Below are positions 16,700 to 24,278 of a stretch of 33,415 nt of DNA, one piece after another. The notes beneath the pieces are model-generated. The model was not told where the DNA came from and made no database searches. It saw only the letters and a list, made by a program, of their open reading frames with translations. The translations under genes were made by a program, and so were the position numbers. The first letter of the stretch is position 1, and the number at the start of each line of letters is the position of its first letter. Origin of the DNA: Candidatus Saccharimonadota bacterium (lineage in GTDB: Bacteria > Patescibacteriota > Saccharimonadia > Saccharimonadales > Saccharimonadaceae); the NCBI GenBank assembly GCA_017509895.1, contig JAFWOH010000018.1:1-33415 (forward strand), read 5' to 3'.

Positions 16700-16783
16700 G
16701 CGAGTAGCGTTTGCGGAATACTATTCTAGGTTTTTTGATTACATTGTGTCTAGCGAGTAGCGTTCGCGGAATGCTATTCTGGA
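16700..16783. repeat. Two direct copies of a 31-bp palindromic repeat
   Basis: Copies at 16700-16730 and 16753-16783 share GCGAGTAGCGTT, then GCGGAAT and CTATTCT, with a few substitutions and a period of 53 bases. The second copy folds perfectly as TAGCGTTC-GCG-GAATGCTA with one wobble pair; the first has a mismatch. They resemble short interspersed palindromes more than CRISPR repeats. They lie just upstream of the BY-kinase promoter. Confidence 0.6.
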
Positions 16784-16822
16784 TTTCTAAAAGGCATTAG
16801 AATCATTTTTGTTTCGTTACAG

Positions 16823-16851
16823 TTGACTTTATATAGCGTTTGTGCTATAAT
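16823..16851 (+). promoter_or_regulatory. Promoter giving a leaderless BY-kinase mRNA
   Basis: TTGACT (16823-16828), 17 bases and TATAAT (16846-16851), with TGC before the -10. The ATG of the next gene is at 16859, 7 bases after the -10, so transcription should start at or within a base of the start codon. No ribosome binding site precedes the ATG. Confidence 0.8.
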
Positions 16852-16858
16852 AGAAGTC

Positions 16859-18268
16859 ATGGAAGATACCAATATCAAAGAGTTTTTAACCTATTTAAAG
16901 AAATATATTCCGGTTTTCTTTTTAGTGACCATCATCGCTTTAGCCGGTACTTTTCTCTATGACAAAAAGATAAAAACCCCTGTTTATTCTTCGACTGCAA
17001 AGGTAGTGCTCGTCCAACAAAATGAAAACGCCACTACATCAACTTCTGCAGCATTAAATGATTATACTGTAAACCAAAAGCTTACTAGTACTTATACTGA
17101 GATTGCAAAATCTGAGCTGGTTTTAAATCAGGCCATCGAAAGCCTAAATTTAAATACTACTGCCAAAGATTTAAGCAAAAACCTTACCGTCACCCCTGTC
17201 GAGGGCACGACCATTTTGACTATTTCAGTTAAAAACGAAAACGCAGAACAGGCTTCGAGAATCGCTAATAAGATTGCCGAGGTCTTTACGAAGGAAATTA
17301 CCGAGATTTATAAGCTCGACAATGTCTCCCTGCTTGACGAGGCCAAGGTTAATAGCGCCCCGGTTAACAATACTTTAACTCGTGATTTAATCATCGCCGG
17401 CTTTCTTGCCGTCTTTGGTGTTGCCGCGCTTGCCTTCTTGATTTTCTGCCTTGATGATACGGTCAAGCATGGTCAAGATATTGAAAATACCCTTGGTATC
17501 CCTGTAGCTGGTAAGATTATTGATGGCCAGACCAAAAAGCGTAAAAAATCTTCTAAACGCAATGTTTCAAAGATTATCTCGGATGAGCTTGTTGTCGAGG
17601 ATCAGCCAAAATCCGTTGTCTCAGAGAGTATTAAAAATCTCCGTACCAATCTTCAATTTACCTCTGTCGATAACGACCTTAAGACTATTCTCGTCACTTC
17701 TTCAAACGCTTCCGAGGGCAAATCTTATATTGCCTCAAACCTCGCTATTTCCTTTGTTCAGGCGGACAAGCGCGTCTTGATTATCGACTGTGATTTAAGG
17801 AAGGGCCGCGTCCATAAGATTTTTGGTTTGCCTAATACCTATGGTCTCTCAAACCTCTTAGCGGACGATTTGAATAATACCTATCGCTATATCCAAAAGA
17901 CCAATATCAAGGGTCTTGATGTCCTCACTCGCGGTACTTACCCGCCCAATCCTTCTGAGCTACTTTCTTCAAAGAAGAATGCTGCCTTGATTGACCGCTT
18001 AAAGTCTCAATATGACATTATCATCTTTGACGGTACTCCGTCTAATGGCCTTGCCGATTCTATCGTCATGTCCACCCTTGCCGACCAAGTCCTTATCGTC
18101 GCGCATGATTCCGTAACCAAGACTCAGGCTCTCGCCGAGACTAAGGCTTCGCTTGACAAGGTCAATGCAAAAATTGCCGGCGTAGTCTTAAACCGCGTCA
18201 GCCGCAAGGGTAACGGCCATTATTACTATTATTACTACGGAGATAAGAAGCATGATAGATCTTCATAA
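16859..18268 (+). CDS. Fused Wzz-type chain-length regulator and BY-kinase
   Basis: A polysaccharide co-polymerase fused to a bacterial tyrosine kinase, as in Wzc/CapAB-type systems that control capsule or exopolysaccharide chain length. The 469 residues show a transmembrane helix near the N-terminus (PVFFLVTIIALAGTFLYD), an extracellular Wzz domain, and a second helix (LIIAGFLAVFGVAALAFLIF). A cytoplasmic P-loop kinase follows, with Walker A SSNASEGKS (about 280-288), Walker A-prime VLIIDCDLRKG (about 305-315) and Walker B IIIFDGTPS (about 386-394). The C-terminus carries six consecutive tyrosines, the expected autophosphorylation cluster. The true start is ATG 16859: a longer frame from 16823 begins in the -35 box. 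It overlaps the phosphatase gene by 17 bases. Confidence 0.92.
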   Translation: MEDTNIKEFLTYLKKYIPVFFLVTIIALAGTFLYDKKIKTPVYSSTAKVVLVQQNENATTSTSAALNDYTVNQKLTSTYTEIAKSELVLNQAIESLNLNTTAKDLSKNLTVTPVEGTTILTISVKNENAEQASRIANKIAEVFTKEITEIYKLDNVSLLDEAKVNSAPVNNTLTRDLIIAGFLAVFGVAALAFLIFCLDDTVKHGQDIENTLGIPVAGKIIDGQTKKRKKSSKRNVSKIISDELVVEDQPKSVVSESIKNLRTNLQFTSVDNDLKTILVTSSNASEGKSYIASNLAISFVQADKRVLIIDCDLRKGRVHKIFGLPNTYGLSNLLADDLNNTYRYIQKTNIKGLDVLTRGTYPPNPSELLSSKKNAALIDRLKSQYDIIIFDGTPSNGLADSIVMSTLADQVLIVAHDSVTKTQALAETKASLDKVNAKIAGVVLNRVSRKGNGHYYYYYYGDKKHDRSS

Positions 18269-18944
18269 CCATTGCCTCCCCGGCGTCGATGATGGCTCTA
18301 GGACTTTTGAAGAGAGCCTAGAAATCATCCGTGGCCTAAAGGAGCAGGGCATTACTGAGATTTATCTTACTCCTCACTATATCAATGGCACCGCACAAGA
18401 TTCACCCCGATTTGAAAACACGAATCGCTATAATTTCCTCCGCGCCAGCGCTCGCCACGAGCATCTGGGAATTACCTTTCATCTTGGTAACGAAATTTAT
18501 ATCGACCGTGATATCGAGAAACTAATTCGCTTTGGCAAGGTAAAGCCTCTTGGTGAGACCAAATATCTCCTTATCGAGCTTCCCATGTCTGGTAATTATC
18601 CAGATTATGAAGGTATTTTTCTCCAGCTCATCAGAGATGGTTATAAGGTCATTCTTGCCCATCCAGAGCGTTACATCTCTTTTCAAAAAGATTATAATCG
18701 CATTTTAGAGCTAAATTCTCTTGGAGTTCTCTTTCAATGCAATCTCGGCAGTCTCGTTGATCAATATGGCAAAGAGGCCAGAAAAACCATACTTAAAATG
18801 ATAAAAGATAATCTTATCTTTGGTTTTGGTACAGATATTCATCGCGTCCGAGATTTTAGCGAGATAAAAAAAGCCATCGCCATTTTAGAAAAACATTATG
18901 GCGATGACCTAGAGAGAGTTTTAAACCCTAATCTTCTTTCTTAG
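18252..18944 (+). CDS. PHP-family phosphotyrosine phosphatase (CpsB/YwqE-like)
   Basis: A metal-dependent phosphatase that removes phosphate from the tyrosine cluster of the partner BY-kinase. The 230 residues have all PHP-family metal motifs: HNH at 5-7 with HCLPGVDDG, TPHY at 40-43, GNEIY at 79-83, AHPERY at 136-141 and GTDIH at 193-197. The ATG lies inside the kinase gene, 17 bases before its stop, so translation is likely coupled. Its 3' end overlaps the oppositely oriented membrane-protein gene by 17 bases, and no terminator is visible between them. Confidence 0.92.
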   Translation: MIDLHNHCLPGVDDGSRTFEESLEIIRGLKEQGITEIYLTPHYINGTAQDSPRFENTNRYNFLRASARHEHLGITFHLGNEIYIDRDIEKLIRFGKVKPLGETKYLLIELPMSGNYPDYEGIFLQLIRDGYKVILAHPERYISFQKDYNRILELNSLGVLFQCNLGSLVDQYGKEARKTILKMIKDNLIFGFGTDIHRVRDFSEIKKAIAILEKHYGDDLERVLNPNLLS

Positions 18945-19440
18945 AATCTTCATCTCCCTTTTTGGTGGTGACGGTCTTCTTAACCTCTAGACGAGCATTT
19001 TTTTCACCGTTACAGACCTTGTTTCTAAGGTCGGTTGTATTGGTCCAAATCCCGACGAGTAGCATGATAAATTCATAGAATACTCTCACCACTAGGTTCC
19101 CAAAGACGAGTACCGCGAGGCCGAGTAGTGGTGCATAATTGACATTCTGGAACATCATCCAGAATGCTGTAATCGTCAAAGAAACTGTCGAGAGGATGTA
19201 GAAGAACTTAATCAAATCGTCGATAATAATCGCCCGAAAGTTCAAATATTCATGAAGCTTCCGCATAAAGCCACTTTCCGGCTTATCTTTTACCCTTACG
19301 ATTAGGAAGAAGGCCAGAATCGCCACCATCAGCGAGACCGCCAAGATGATTACCGCTGTAGTATCGCTCATTGGCATTATGTTATTTGCATTTGTCGCCA
19401 CATCATATGGGTCGGTTGAATAAACATAATTATAATTCAT
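18928..19440 (-). CDS. DUF4282-like membrane protein
   Basis: A 170-residue membrane protein with three likely helices at about 27-50, 75-98 and 104-131, then a charged Lys/Glu/Asp tail. Residues 68-142, with the segment NLVVRVFYEFIMLLVGI followed by NTTDLRN, resemble the DUF4282 family, whose function is unknown. It starts at ATG 19440 behind AAAGGAG and has its own promoter at 19465-19493. It overlaps the phosphatase tail to tail. The family assignment is from memory of the pattern and not a search. Confidence 0.75.
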   Translation of the reverse strand: MNYNYVYSTDPYDVATNANNIMPMSDTTAVIILAVSLMVAILAFFLIVRVKDKPESGFMRKLHEYLNFRAIIIDDLIKFFYILSTVSLTITAFWMMFQNVNYAPLLGLAVLVFGNLVVRVFYEFIMLLVGIWTNTTDLRNKVCNGEKNARLEVKKTVTTKKGDEDSKKED

Positions 19441-19464
19441 TTTAACTCCTTTTTAATTATTTTC

Positions 19465-19493
19465 ATTTTAGAACAACAACCCGTTTATGTCAA
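19465..19493 (-). promoter_or_regulatory. Promoter for the DUF4282-like gene
   Basis: Minus strand: consensus TTGACA (19493-19488), 17-base spacer, TAAAAT (19470-19465), followed by AAAGGAG and the start codon. It is divergent to the rplF promoter about 26 bases away. Confidence 0.75.
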
Positions 19494-19519
19494 TAATCAA
19501 TTTTTATTAAAAATCACCC

Positions 19520-19548
19520 TTGTAAAAGTTCAGATTTTATGCTAAAAT
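19520..19548 (+). promoter_or_regulatory. Promoter for rplF-rplR-rpsE-rplO
   Basis: TTGTAA (19520-19525), 17 bases, TAAAAT (19543-19548) with TGC immediately upstream. It restarts transcription of the ribosomal cluster after the inserted genes, with a leader of roughly 25 nt that carries GGGAAAG before the rplF ATG. Confidence 0.75.
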
Positions 19549-19578
19549 AACAAAGATAATATTAACAAAGGGAAAGAT

Positions 19579-20115
19579 ATGAGTCGTATCGGAAAACTAC
19601 CTGTAGACATCCCTTCAGGTGTGACAATTACGGTCGGCGACGAGGAGATTACCGTTGCTGGCCCGAAAGGCACCCTCAAGGTCCCTGTTCAGGAAAACAC
19701 CTCAACCAAGGTTGAGGACAACAAGATTATCGTAACCAGAAAGGATGACGAGCCAAAGTCAAAGGCTTGGCATGGTCTCCAGCGCGCGCTTTTAAACAAC
19801 GCCGTCAAAGGGGTTACGCAGGGTTTTGAAAAGAAACTCGAGATTAACGGTGTCGGTTTCCGCCTCAGCGGTGGCCCGAAAGAGATTGAAATGGCCCTTG
19901 GCTTTTCTCACCCCGTTAAATACACCGCGCCAGATGGCGTAGAATTAAAAACCAATAAAATGGAAATCACTGTCTCCGGCATCGACAAGCAGCTTGTTGG
20001 CCAGGTTGCCGCCGAGATTCGGAGTCTCAAGAAGCCAGAACCATATAAGGGTAAAGGCATCAAATATGTTGATGAATATATCGTAAGAAAGGCCGGAAAG
20101 GCAGGTAAGAAATAA
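19579..20115 (+). CDS. rplF: 50S ribosomal protein L6
   Basis: uL6 lies at the base of the L7/L12 stalk near the factor-binding site. The 178 residues begin MSRIGKLPVDIPSGVTITV and keep the C-terminal RNA-binding block (RSLKKPEPYKGKGIKYVDE). It is the first gene of the resumed spc-type cluster and overlaps rplR by one base. Confidence 0.98.
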   Translation: MSRIGKLPVDIPSGVTITVGDEEITVAGPKGTLKVPVQENTSTKVEDNKIIVTRKDDEPKSKAWHGLQRALLNNAVKGVTQGFEKKLEINGVGFRLSGGPKEIEMALGFSHPVKYTAPDGVELKTNKMEITVSGIDKQLVGQVAAEIRSLKKPEPYKGKGIKYVDEYIVRKAGKAGKK

Positions 20116-20444
20116 TGGAAGCTATCTATCGTAAAAATCGTACCCGCGCCAAGATTCATGGCACAGCGAAGCGCCCGCGCCTCTCTGTTCATATCAGCAA
20201 TATGCATATTACTGCACAGATTATTGACGACGATGAAAAGAAGACGCTCGCCTATGCCACTACCGTTGGCAGCAAATTAACTGGAACAATGACCGAAAAG
20301 GCCGCAAAAATCGGTACGGAAATTGGTAAAAAGGCCAAGACCGCAAAGATTAAAACCGTCGTTTTCGATCGTGGTTCAAAAGCTTATGCTGGCCGGATGT
20401 CTGCCCTCGCTGACGCCGCCCGCAAGGAAGGATTGGAGTTTTAA
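20115..20444 (+). CDS. rplR: 50S ribosomal protein L18
   Basis: uL18 binds 5S rRNA with L5. The 109 residues include RTRAKIHGTAKRPRLSVHIS and the end VVFDRGSKAYAGRMSALADA, followed by RKEGLEF, which is the usual family terminus. It is joined to rplF by a TAATG overlap and lies 2 bases before rpsE. Confidence 0.98.
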   Translation: MEAIYRKNRTRAKIHGTAKRPRLSVHISNMHITAQIIDDDEKKTLAYATTVGSKLTGTMTEKAAKIGTEIGKKAKTAKIKTVVFDRGSKAYAGRMSALADAARKEGLEF

Positions 20445-20446
20445 TT

Positions 20447-21103
20447 ATGCCTGAGAATACTAAAAAAGCCCCAAAGGTTATCAATAAATCTGGTACCTTA
20501 AAGATGACCGACGAAGTCGCCGAGAAAAAGCAAGCTCGCGACATCGGTGGTCGCCCCATGGAGCGTGGTGGCCGTCGCCGCCGCGATCGTGGTCGCAGAG
20601 ATGACGCTCCAAAGGAGTTTGACGAAGTAACTATCAATATTGATCGCGTCTCGCGCACCGTCGCTGGCGGTCGCCGCATGCGCTTCAAGGCTCTCGTCGT
20701 CATCGGCAATCATAAGAATAAAGTCGGTATTGGCGTCGCCAAGGGTAATGATGTTACCTCCGCCGTTCAGAAGGCCACTTCAAAGGCCCGCAAGAATCTC
20801 ATCACCTTTAATATGGACAAAGAGACTATCTGCCACGAGGTCGAGACCAAGGTCACCGGCGCAGACGTCCTGATGAAGCCCGCCGCTCCCGGTACCGGTA
20901 TTATCGCCGGCGGTGTCGTCCGCTCAATTATCGGTCTGACCGGCGTCAAGAACCTTATTTCTAAGAGCCTTGGCTCCACTAATAAGGTAAACATCGCCTA
21001 TGCCGTCATTGAAGGCTTAAAGCAGCAAACCCCTAGAGCCGAGTGGGAGACTACCAAGGCAAAAGGTACCGCTAAAAAGTCTGCGAAAAAGGAGACTAAA
21101 TAA
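20447..21103 (+). CDS. rpsE: 30S ribosomal protein S5 with basic N-terminal extension
   Basis: uS5 acts in decoding accuracy and at the mRNA entry site. At 218 residues it is longer than the E. coli protein (167) because of about 55 extra N-terminal residues rich in Arg and Lys (GGRRRRDRGRRDD). The conserved double-stranded RNA-binding fold follows (GGRRMRFKALVVIGNHKNKV), and the C-terminal domain begins at GTGIIAGGVVRSIIGLTGV. rplO starts at the stop (TAATG), leaving no space for rpmD (L30). Confidence 0.98.
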   Translation: MPENTKKAPKVINKSGTLKMTDEVAEKKQARDIGGRPMERGGRRRRDRGRRDDAPKEFDEVTINIDRVSRTVAGGRRMRFKALVVIGNHKNKVGIGVAKGNDVTSAVQKATSKARKNLITFNMDKETICHEVETKVTGADVLMKPAAPGTGIIAGGVVRSIIGLTGVKNLISKSLGSTNKVNIAYAVIEGLKQQTPRAEWETTKAKGTAKKSAKKETK

Positions 21104-21582
21104 TGAAGTACAATGATTTACAAGTAAACAAGAATACTCGCCCCTCTAGAAAGGGTCGTGGCATCTCCGCCGGACAGGGTAAGACCGCCGGTCGTGGCAC
21201 GAAGGGCCAAAAGGCCCGCACCGGTCACAGTAAGATGCCAGCCGGCTTCATGGGCGGTCAGCGTGCTATTATGCAGGCCGTACCAAAGCTCAAAGGTTTC
21301 AAATCTTTGCACGAAAAGGCCGAGGTTGTCTATACCGATCGTCTCAATGATTTGAAAGGCGATGTCGATAACTTTACCCTCTACGAGGCCTCTCTCATCA
21401 AGAGCCCGTATCATAAGGTTAAAGTCATCACTCGCGGCGAATTAACCGCCAAAGTCAATCTTAAGACTCAATTTGCCTCAAAAACCGCAATTGAAGCCAT
21501 TAAGAAAGCTGGTGGCAAATTCGAAAAAGTAGCAGTGCCTTCCCGCACTACTCGCGAAGACAGCCGCAAAGGCAGTAAATAA
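21103..21582 (+). CDS. rplO: 50S ribosomal protein L15
   Basis: uL15 is a late assembly protein of the large subunit. The 159 residues have the Gly/Arg/Lys-rich start (RKGRGISAGQGKTAGRGTKG), the QRAIMQAVPKLKGFKS stretch and the C-terminal alpha/beta part ending near AIEAIKKAGGKFEKVAVP. It ends the rplF transcription unit at the terminator 21587-21616. Confidence 0.97.
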   Translation: MKYNDLQVNKNTRPSRKGRGISAGQGKTAGRGTKGQKARTGHSKMPAGFMGGQRAIMQAVPKLKGFKSLHEKAEVVYTDRLNDLKGDVDNFTLYEASLIKSPYHKVKVITRGELTAKVNLKTQFASKTAIEAIKKAGGKFEKVAVPSRTTREDSRKGSK

Positions 21583-21586
21583 TTAT

Positions 21587-21616
21587 AAAAAATAGCCTTG
21601 AAAGAGGCTATTTTTT
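21587..21616 (+). terminator. rplO terminator containing the secY -35 box
   Basis: AAAAAATAGCCT (21587-21598) pairs perfectly with AGGCTATTTTTT (21605-21616), a 12-bp stem with six terminal Us. The loop is TGAAAG. The -35 hexamer of the secY promoter, TTGAAA (21598-21603), occupies the loop and the top base pair. Confidence 0.85.
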
Positions 21617-21626
21617 GTGCTAGAAT
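21598..21626 (+). promoter_or_regulatory. secY promoter interlocked with the rplO terminator
   Basis: TTGAAA (21598-21603), exactly 17 bases, TAGAAT (21621-21626) with TGC just before it. The spacer is the right arm and U-tract of the upstream terminator. The leader is about 18 nt and carries GAAGG before the secY ATG. Confidence 0.75.
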
Positions 21627-21650
21627 AGAGTAAGTTTACGAAGGTTAATT

Positions 21651-23063
21651 ATGCATTTTAAGACTATACTGAAATCGTTCAAGAATAAAACTATGCTTAG
21701 GCGCATTTTAATCGTCCTTGGTATTTTGGTGGCGTATAGGCTATTAGCCCATATTCCCGTCCCCCTTGGCGATGCTTCTACCTTTAAGCAAGCTGTTGAT
21801 AACCTTCTGACGAAATCTGATTTCGGCAATTTCCTAAATCTTGTTTCCGGTGGTGGCCTGACTAATTTCGCGATTATCCTTGTCGGTCTTTCTCCATATA
21901 TTACTTCCTCTATTGTTGTGCAATTGGTTACAAAGGCCGTTCCGCGTCTTGAGGAGCTTTCGGAGGATGGCGAATCTGGCCGTAGAAAGATTAATCAATG
22001 GACCCGTATCTTGACTGTACCACTCGCGATTATCCAGTCTATCGCCTATATCTTTATCCTTTATCAGACTACCATTGCTAGTAATTCCGCCACCGCGACT
22101 ACTTTATCCGGCCATGAATGGTTCCTCGCTGTTACGGCGATGACCGCCGGCTCACTTATCTTGATGTGGCTTGGCGAACTTATTACAGAGCAGGGGATTG
22201 GTAACGGCATCAGTACAATCATCTTCTGTTCAATTATTGCTCAGCTCCCGGCGACAGTCGCCAGTCTCGGCTCCGCCCTCTTTGACGGCTCTACCATGAA
22301 TCTCTTTGGCTGGCTGGAGCTCCCGGTTAATCCGACTGTCTTCTGGATATTAATAGGCTTTGTTATAGCGCTGGTTATTGTGATTTACTTCCTTGTGAAA
22401 TTAAACGAGGCTCAGCGTATTATTACGATTAACTATGCCAAGCGTGTGCATGGCAATAGCGCCTATGGCGGTATTAAGAGTATTCTGCCTTTGAAGCTCA
22501 TCACCGCTGGCGTCATCCCGGTCATCTTCGCGACCAGCTTCCTTGCCCTTCCGGCCCTCCTTGGCCAATTAATTCAGGCCATAAACCCCGGTAATGAATT
22601 TGGCATCGGCCTCGTTAATACCTTTACGGCCCCCTCCGCCAATAACTTCGCCACCCAGTATCCGGATGGCATCACCGCCCAATGGTTCCTATACCCGGCG
22701 ATGTACTTTATTCTCGTTATCTTATTTACCTATTTTTACACATCCATTGTTTTCAACACCAAAGAGATTGCTGATAACCTTCAGAAGCAGGGCGGCTTTA
22801 TTGAAGGCGTTCGCCCCGGCATGACTACTGCCAAATATCTGAGCAAGGTCATGAACCGTCTCAATCTCTTTGGTGCTCTCTCCCTTGGCTTAATCGCCAT
22901 GCTCCCGTTCATTACTGATTACATCTTCATTGTTACCATGGGCGCCCCGATTGGTCTCTCTATTTCTGGTACCGGGCTCCTCATTATCGTTACTGTCGCT
23001 CTCGAAAATCTCCGTAGCATTGACTCTCGCGCACTCATGATCACTTACGACGAATATAAATGA
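21651..23063 (+). CDS. secY: Protein translocase subunit SecY
   Basis: The channel subunit of the general secretion translocon in the cytoplasmic membrane. The 470 residues carry the ten-helix SecY pattern, with the plug/helix-2 region GGLTNFAIILVGLSPYITSS, GELITEQGIGNGIS in the middle, and the cytoplasmic loop with KLNEAQRIITINYAKR. The stop TGA (23061-23063) forms the TG of an extended -10 for the sortase gene. It would export the sortase substrates, the wall hydrolase and the large surface protein encoded in this window. Confidence 0.98.
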   Translation: MHFKTILKSFKNKTMLRRILIVLGILVAYRLLAHIPVPLGDASTFKQAVDNLLTKSDFGNFLNLVSGGGLTNFAIILVGLSPYITSSIVVQLVTKAVPRLEELSEDGESGRRKINQWTRILTVPLAIIQSIAYIFILYQTTIASNSATATTLSGHEWFLAVTAMTAGSLILMWLGELITEQGIGNGISTIIFCSIIAQLPATVASLGSALFDGSTMNLFGWLELPVNPTVFWILIGFVIALVIVIYFLVKLNEAQRIITINYAKRVHGNSAYGGIKSILPLKLITAGVIPVIFATSFLALPALLGQLIQAINPGNEFGIGLVNTFTAPSANNFATQYPDGITAQWFLYPAMYFILVILFTYFYTSIVFNTKEIADNLQKQGGFIEGVRPGMTTAKYLSKVMNRLNLFGALSLGLIAMLPFITDYIFIVTMGAPIGLSISGTGLLIIVTVALENLRSIDSRALMITYDEYK

Positions 23064-23069
23064 TAAAAT
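23061..23069 (+). promoter_or_regulatory. Extended -10 of the sortase gene overlapping the secY stop
   Basis: TGATAAAAT at 23061-23069 combines the secY stop codon TGA with TAAAAT. The sortase ATG is at 23076, 6 bases after the -10, predicting a leaderless transcript. At the usual distance the -35 (TCACTT at 23041) is poor, so the extended -10 would have to carry recognition. Confidence 0.5.
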
Positions 23070-23075
23070 AATAGG

Positions 23076-23840
23076 ATGGGCAACATGTTTAAAAAAAGGC
23101 TAGATGGTGTAAACGAAAAACCGGGGTTTAGGAGTCCCGAGTCTGACAAACTCCTGATGAAAAAGTCTAAAATCCGGGTTCTCATCCCTAGAATCATCTT
23201 AGGTCTCGCCGCCGTCTTTCTCGTCGTTTTCTTCCTTCGTGTTTGGATTTGGGAAAGCAATTATTATAAAGAAAAAGAGGGTAGCACCCGCGCCGTCGCC
23301 GAGACAGTTCAGGTCCCGACCGAGCAGAATGTCGACGAGACCGAGGTTTCTGACGCCGAGCGTAGCGATTATACCGTCGCCGCCGATGCCCCCCGCTTTC
23401 TCACTATCGAAAAACTCGGTATTTACAATGCTCGCATCTTACCGATGGGTGTCACCGCCGATGGCGCTATGGATGTTCCGAATAATATCTTTGATGTTGG
23501 CTGGTACACCGGCTCTTCTAAACCCGGCGAGGGCGGTACGATGGTCATCGATGGCCATAATGGTGGCCCGAATATTCATGGCGTCTTTAAAGAGCTTCCG
23601 AATCTAACTAAGGGCGACAAAATCAAAGTCGAGCGCGGAGACGGCCGTATCTTCAACTACGAAGTCGTCGAAAACGTCGAAATTCCACTCGCAAACGCTA
23701 ATGCCTACATGGAAACCGCCTTCACCACTCCCGAAGAAGGCAAAGAATCTGTCACTCTCATCTCCTGCACCGGCGAATGGTCTCAGGTCCAATACACCTA
23801 CCTCTCCCGCCAATTTACTCGTGCAATTTTGCAAAAATAG
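23076..23840 (+). CDS. Sortase
   Basis: A membrane-anchored cysteine transpeptidase that attaches surface proteins. The 254 residues have a positively charged N-terminus, one transmembrane helix at about 35-58, a linker rich in Glu, Val and Thr, and a sortase beta-barrel from about residue 104. The catalytic His is in MVIDGHNGG (H161), Cys in TLISCTGEW (C231), and the expected Arg is R245 or R249 in SRQFTRA. The class is not certain, but the short C-terminus and single N-terminal helix recall class E/F enzymes. It takes the place where adk and map usually lie between secY and infA. No LPxTG protein is complete in the window, so the substrate is unknown. Confidence 0.88.
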   Translation: MGNMFKKRLDGVNEKPGFRSPESDKLLMKKSKIRVLIPRIILGLAAVFLVVFFLRVWIWESNYYKEKEGSTRAVAETVQVPTEQNVDETEVSDAERSDYTVAADAPRFLTIEKLGIYNARILPMGVTADGAMDVPNNIFDVGWYTGSSKPGEGGTMVIDGHNGGPNIHGVFKELPNLTKGDKIKVERGDGRIFNYEVVENVEIPLANANAYMETAFTTPEEGKESVTLISCTGEWSQVQYTYLSRQFTRAILQK

Positions 23841-23842
23841 CC

Positions 23843-23871
23843 TTGTAAACCTAGCAAAAATTTGATATAAT
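23843..23871 (+). promoter_or_regulatory. Promoter for infA
   Basis: TTGTAA (23843-23848), 17 bases, TATAAT (23866-23871) with TGA before the -10. The ATG of infA is at 23885, 13 bases downstream, so the leader would be only about 6-7 nt and too short for a normal ribosome binding site. Confidence 0.8.
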
Positions 23872-23884
23872 AGAGTGGTAATTT

Positions 23885-24106
23885 ATGGCTAGTCAAAAAG
23901 AAGTAATTAAACTTACAGGTAAAGTTGTTGAGGCTTTGCCAAATACTCAGTTTCGAGTAGAGCTTGAGAACGGCCATATTATTATTGCGCACATGAGCGG
24001 AAAGATGCGCCAGCATTACATTCGCTTGGTGCCGGGAGATAAGGTGGATGTGGAGTTGACCCCTTATGATCTCTCAAAGGGCCGGATTAGTTTCCGCCGT
24101 AAATAA
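23885..24106 (+). CDS. infA: Translation initiation factor IF-1
   Basis: IF-1 occupies the ribosomal A site during initiation. The 73 residues match the single OB-fold: [20 protein letters not shown], then [19 protein letters not shown] and [20 protein letters not shown]. It has its own promoter and an almost absent leader. The rpmJ-rpsM group follows after a 172-base structured gap. Confidence 0.98.
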   Translation: MASQKEVIKLTGKVVEALPNTQFRVELENGHIIIAHMSGKMRQHYIRLVPGDKVDVELTPYDLSKGRISFRRK

Positions 24107-24278
24107 CTCCAAATAATATTAATCACTCGCTTGAATGATTAAAATGTTGCCCGGAAAATGCAATTCCAAGGAAGAGTAGTCTTGAGAATTTACCATCTTC
24201 TCGAGAACAGTCTTCTTTAGACGAAGGCGCATAAAAAATCAGCGGAAGCGAGCCTAAGAAAGGAGAAAAATAGCACTT
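24107..24278 (+). promoter_or_regulatory. Structured leader before rpmJ-rpsM-rpsK-rpsD-rpoA
   Basis: TTAATCA (24119-24125) pairs with TGATTAA (24136-24142). CTTGAGAA (24181-24188) pairs with TTCTCGAG (24198-24205). CTTC/GAAG (24212-24226) competes with GTCT/AGAC (24210-24222). A -10-like TAAAAT lies at 24139-24144 without a good -35. In E. coli the alpha operon leader is bound by S4, and this gap occupies the equivalent place; any such function here is inference. AAGGAG near 24260 precedes the L36 start at unusually long distance. Confidence 0.4.

Noticed and set aside
16700-16783. CRISPR-like repeat
   Set aside because: Only two diverged copies with one 22-base interval, themselves palindromic; no cas genes.
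16823-16858. Upstream TTG start for the BY-kinase adding 12 residues
   Set aside because: The TTG is the -35 box and the added codons include the -10. ATG 16859 begins the normal Wzz N-terminus.
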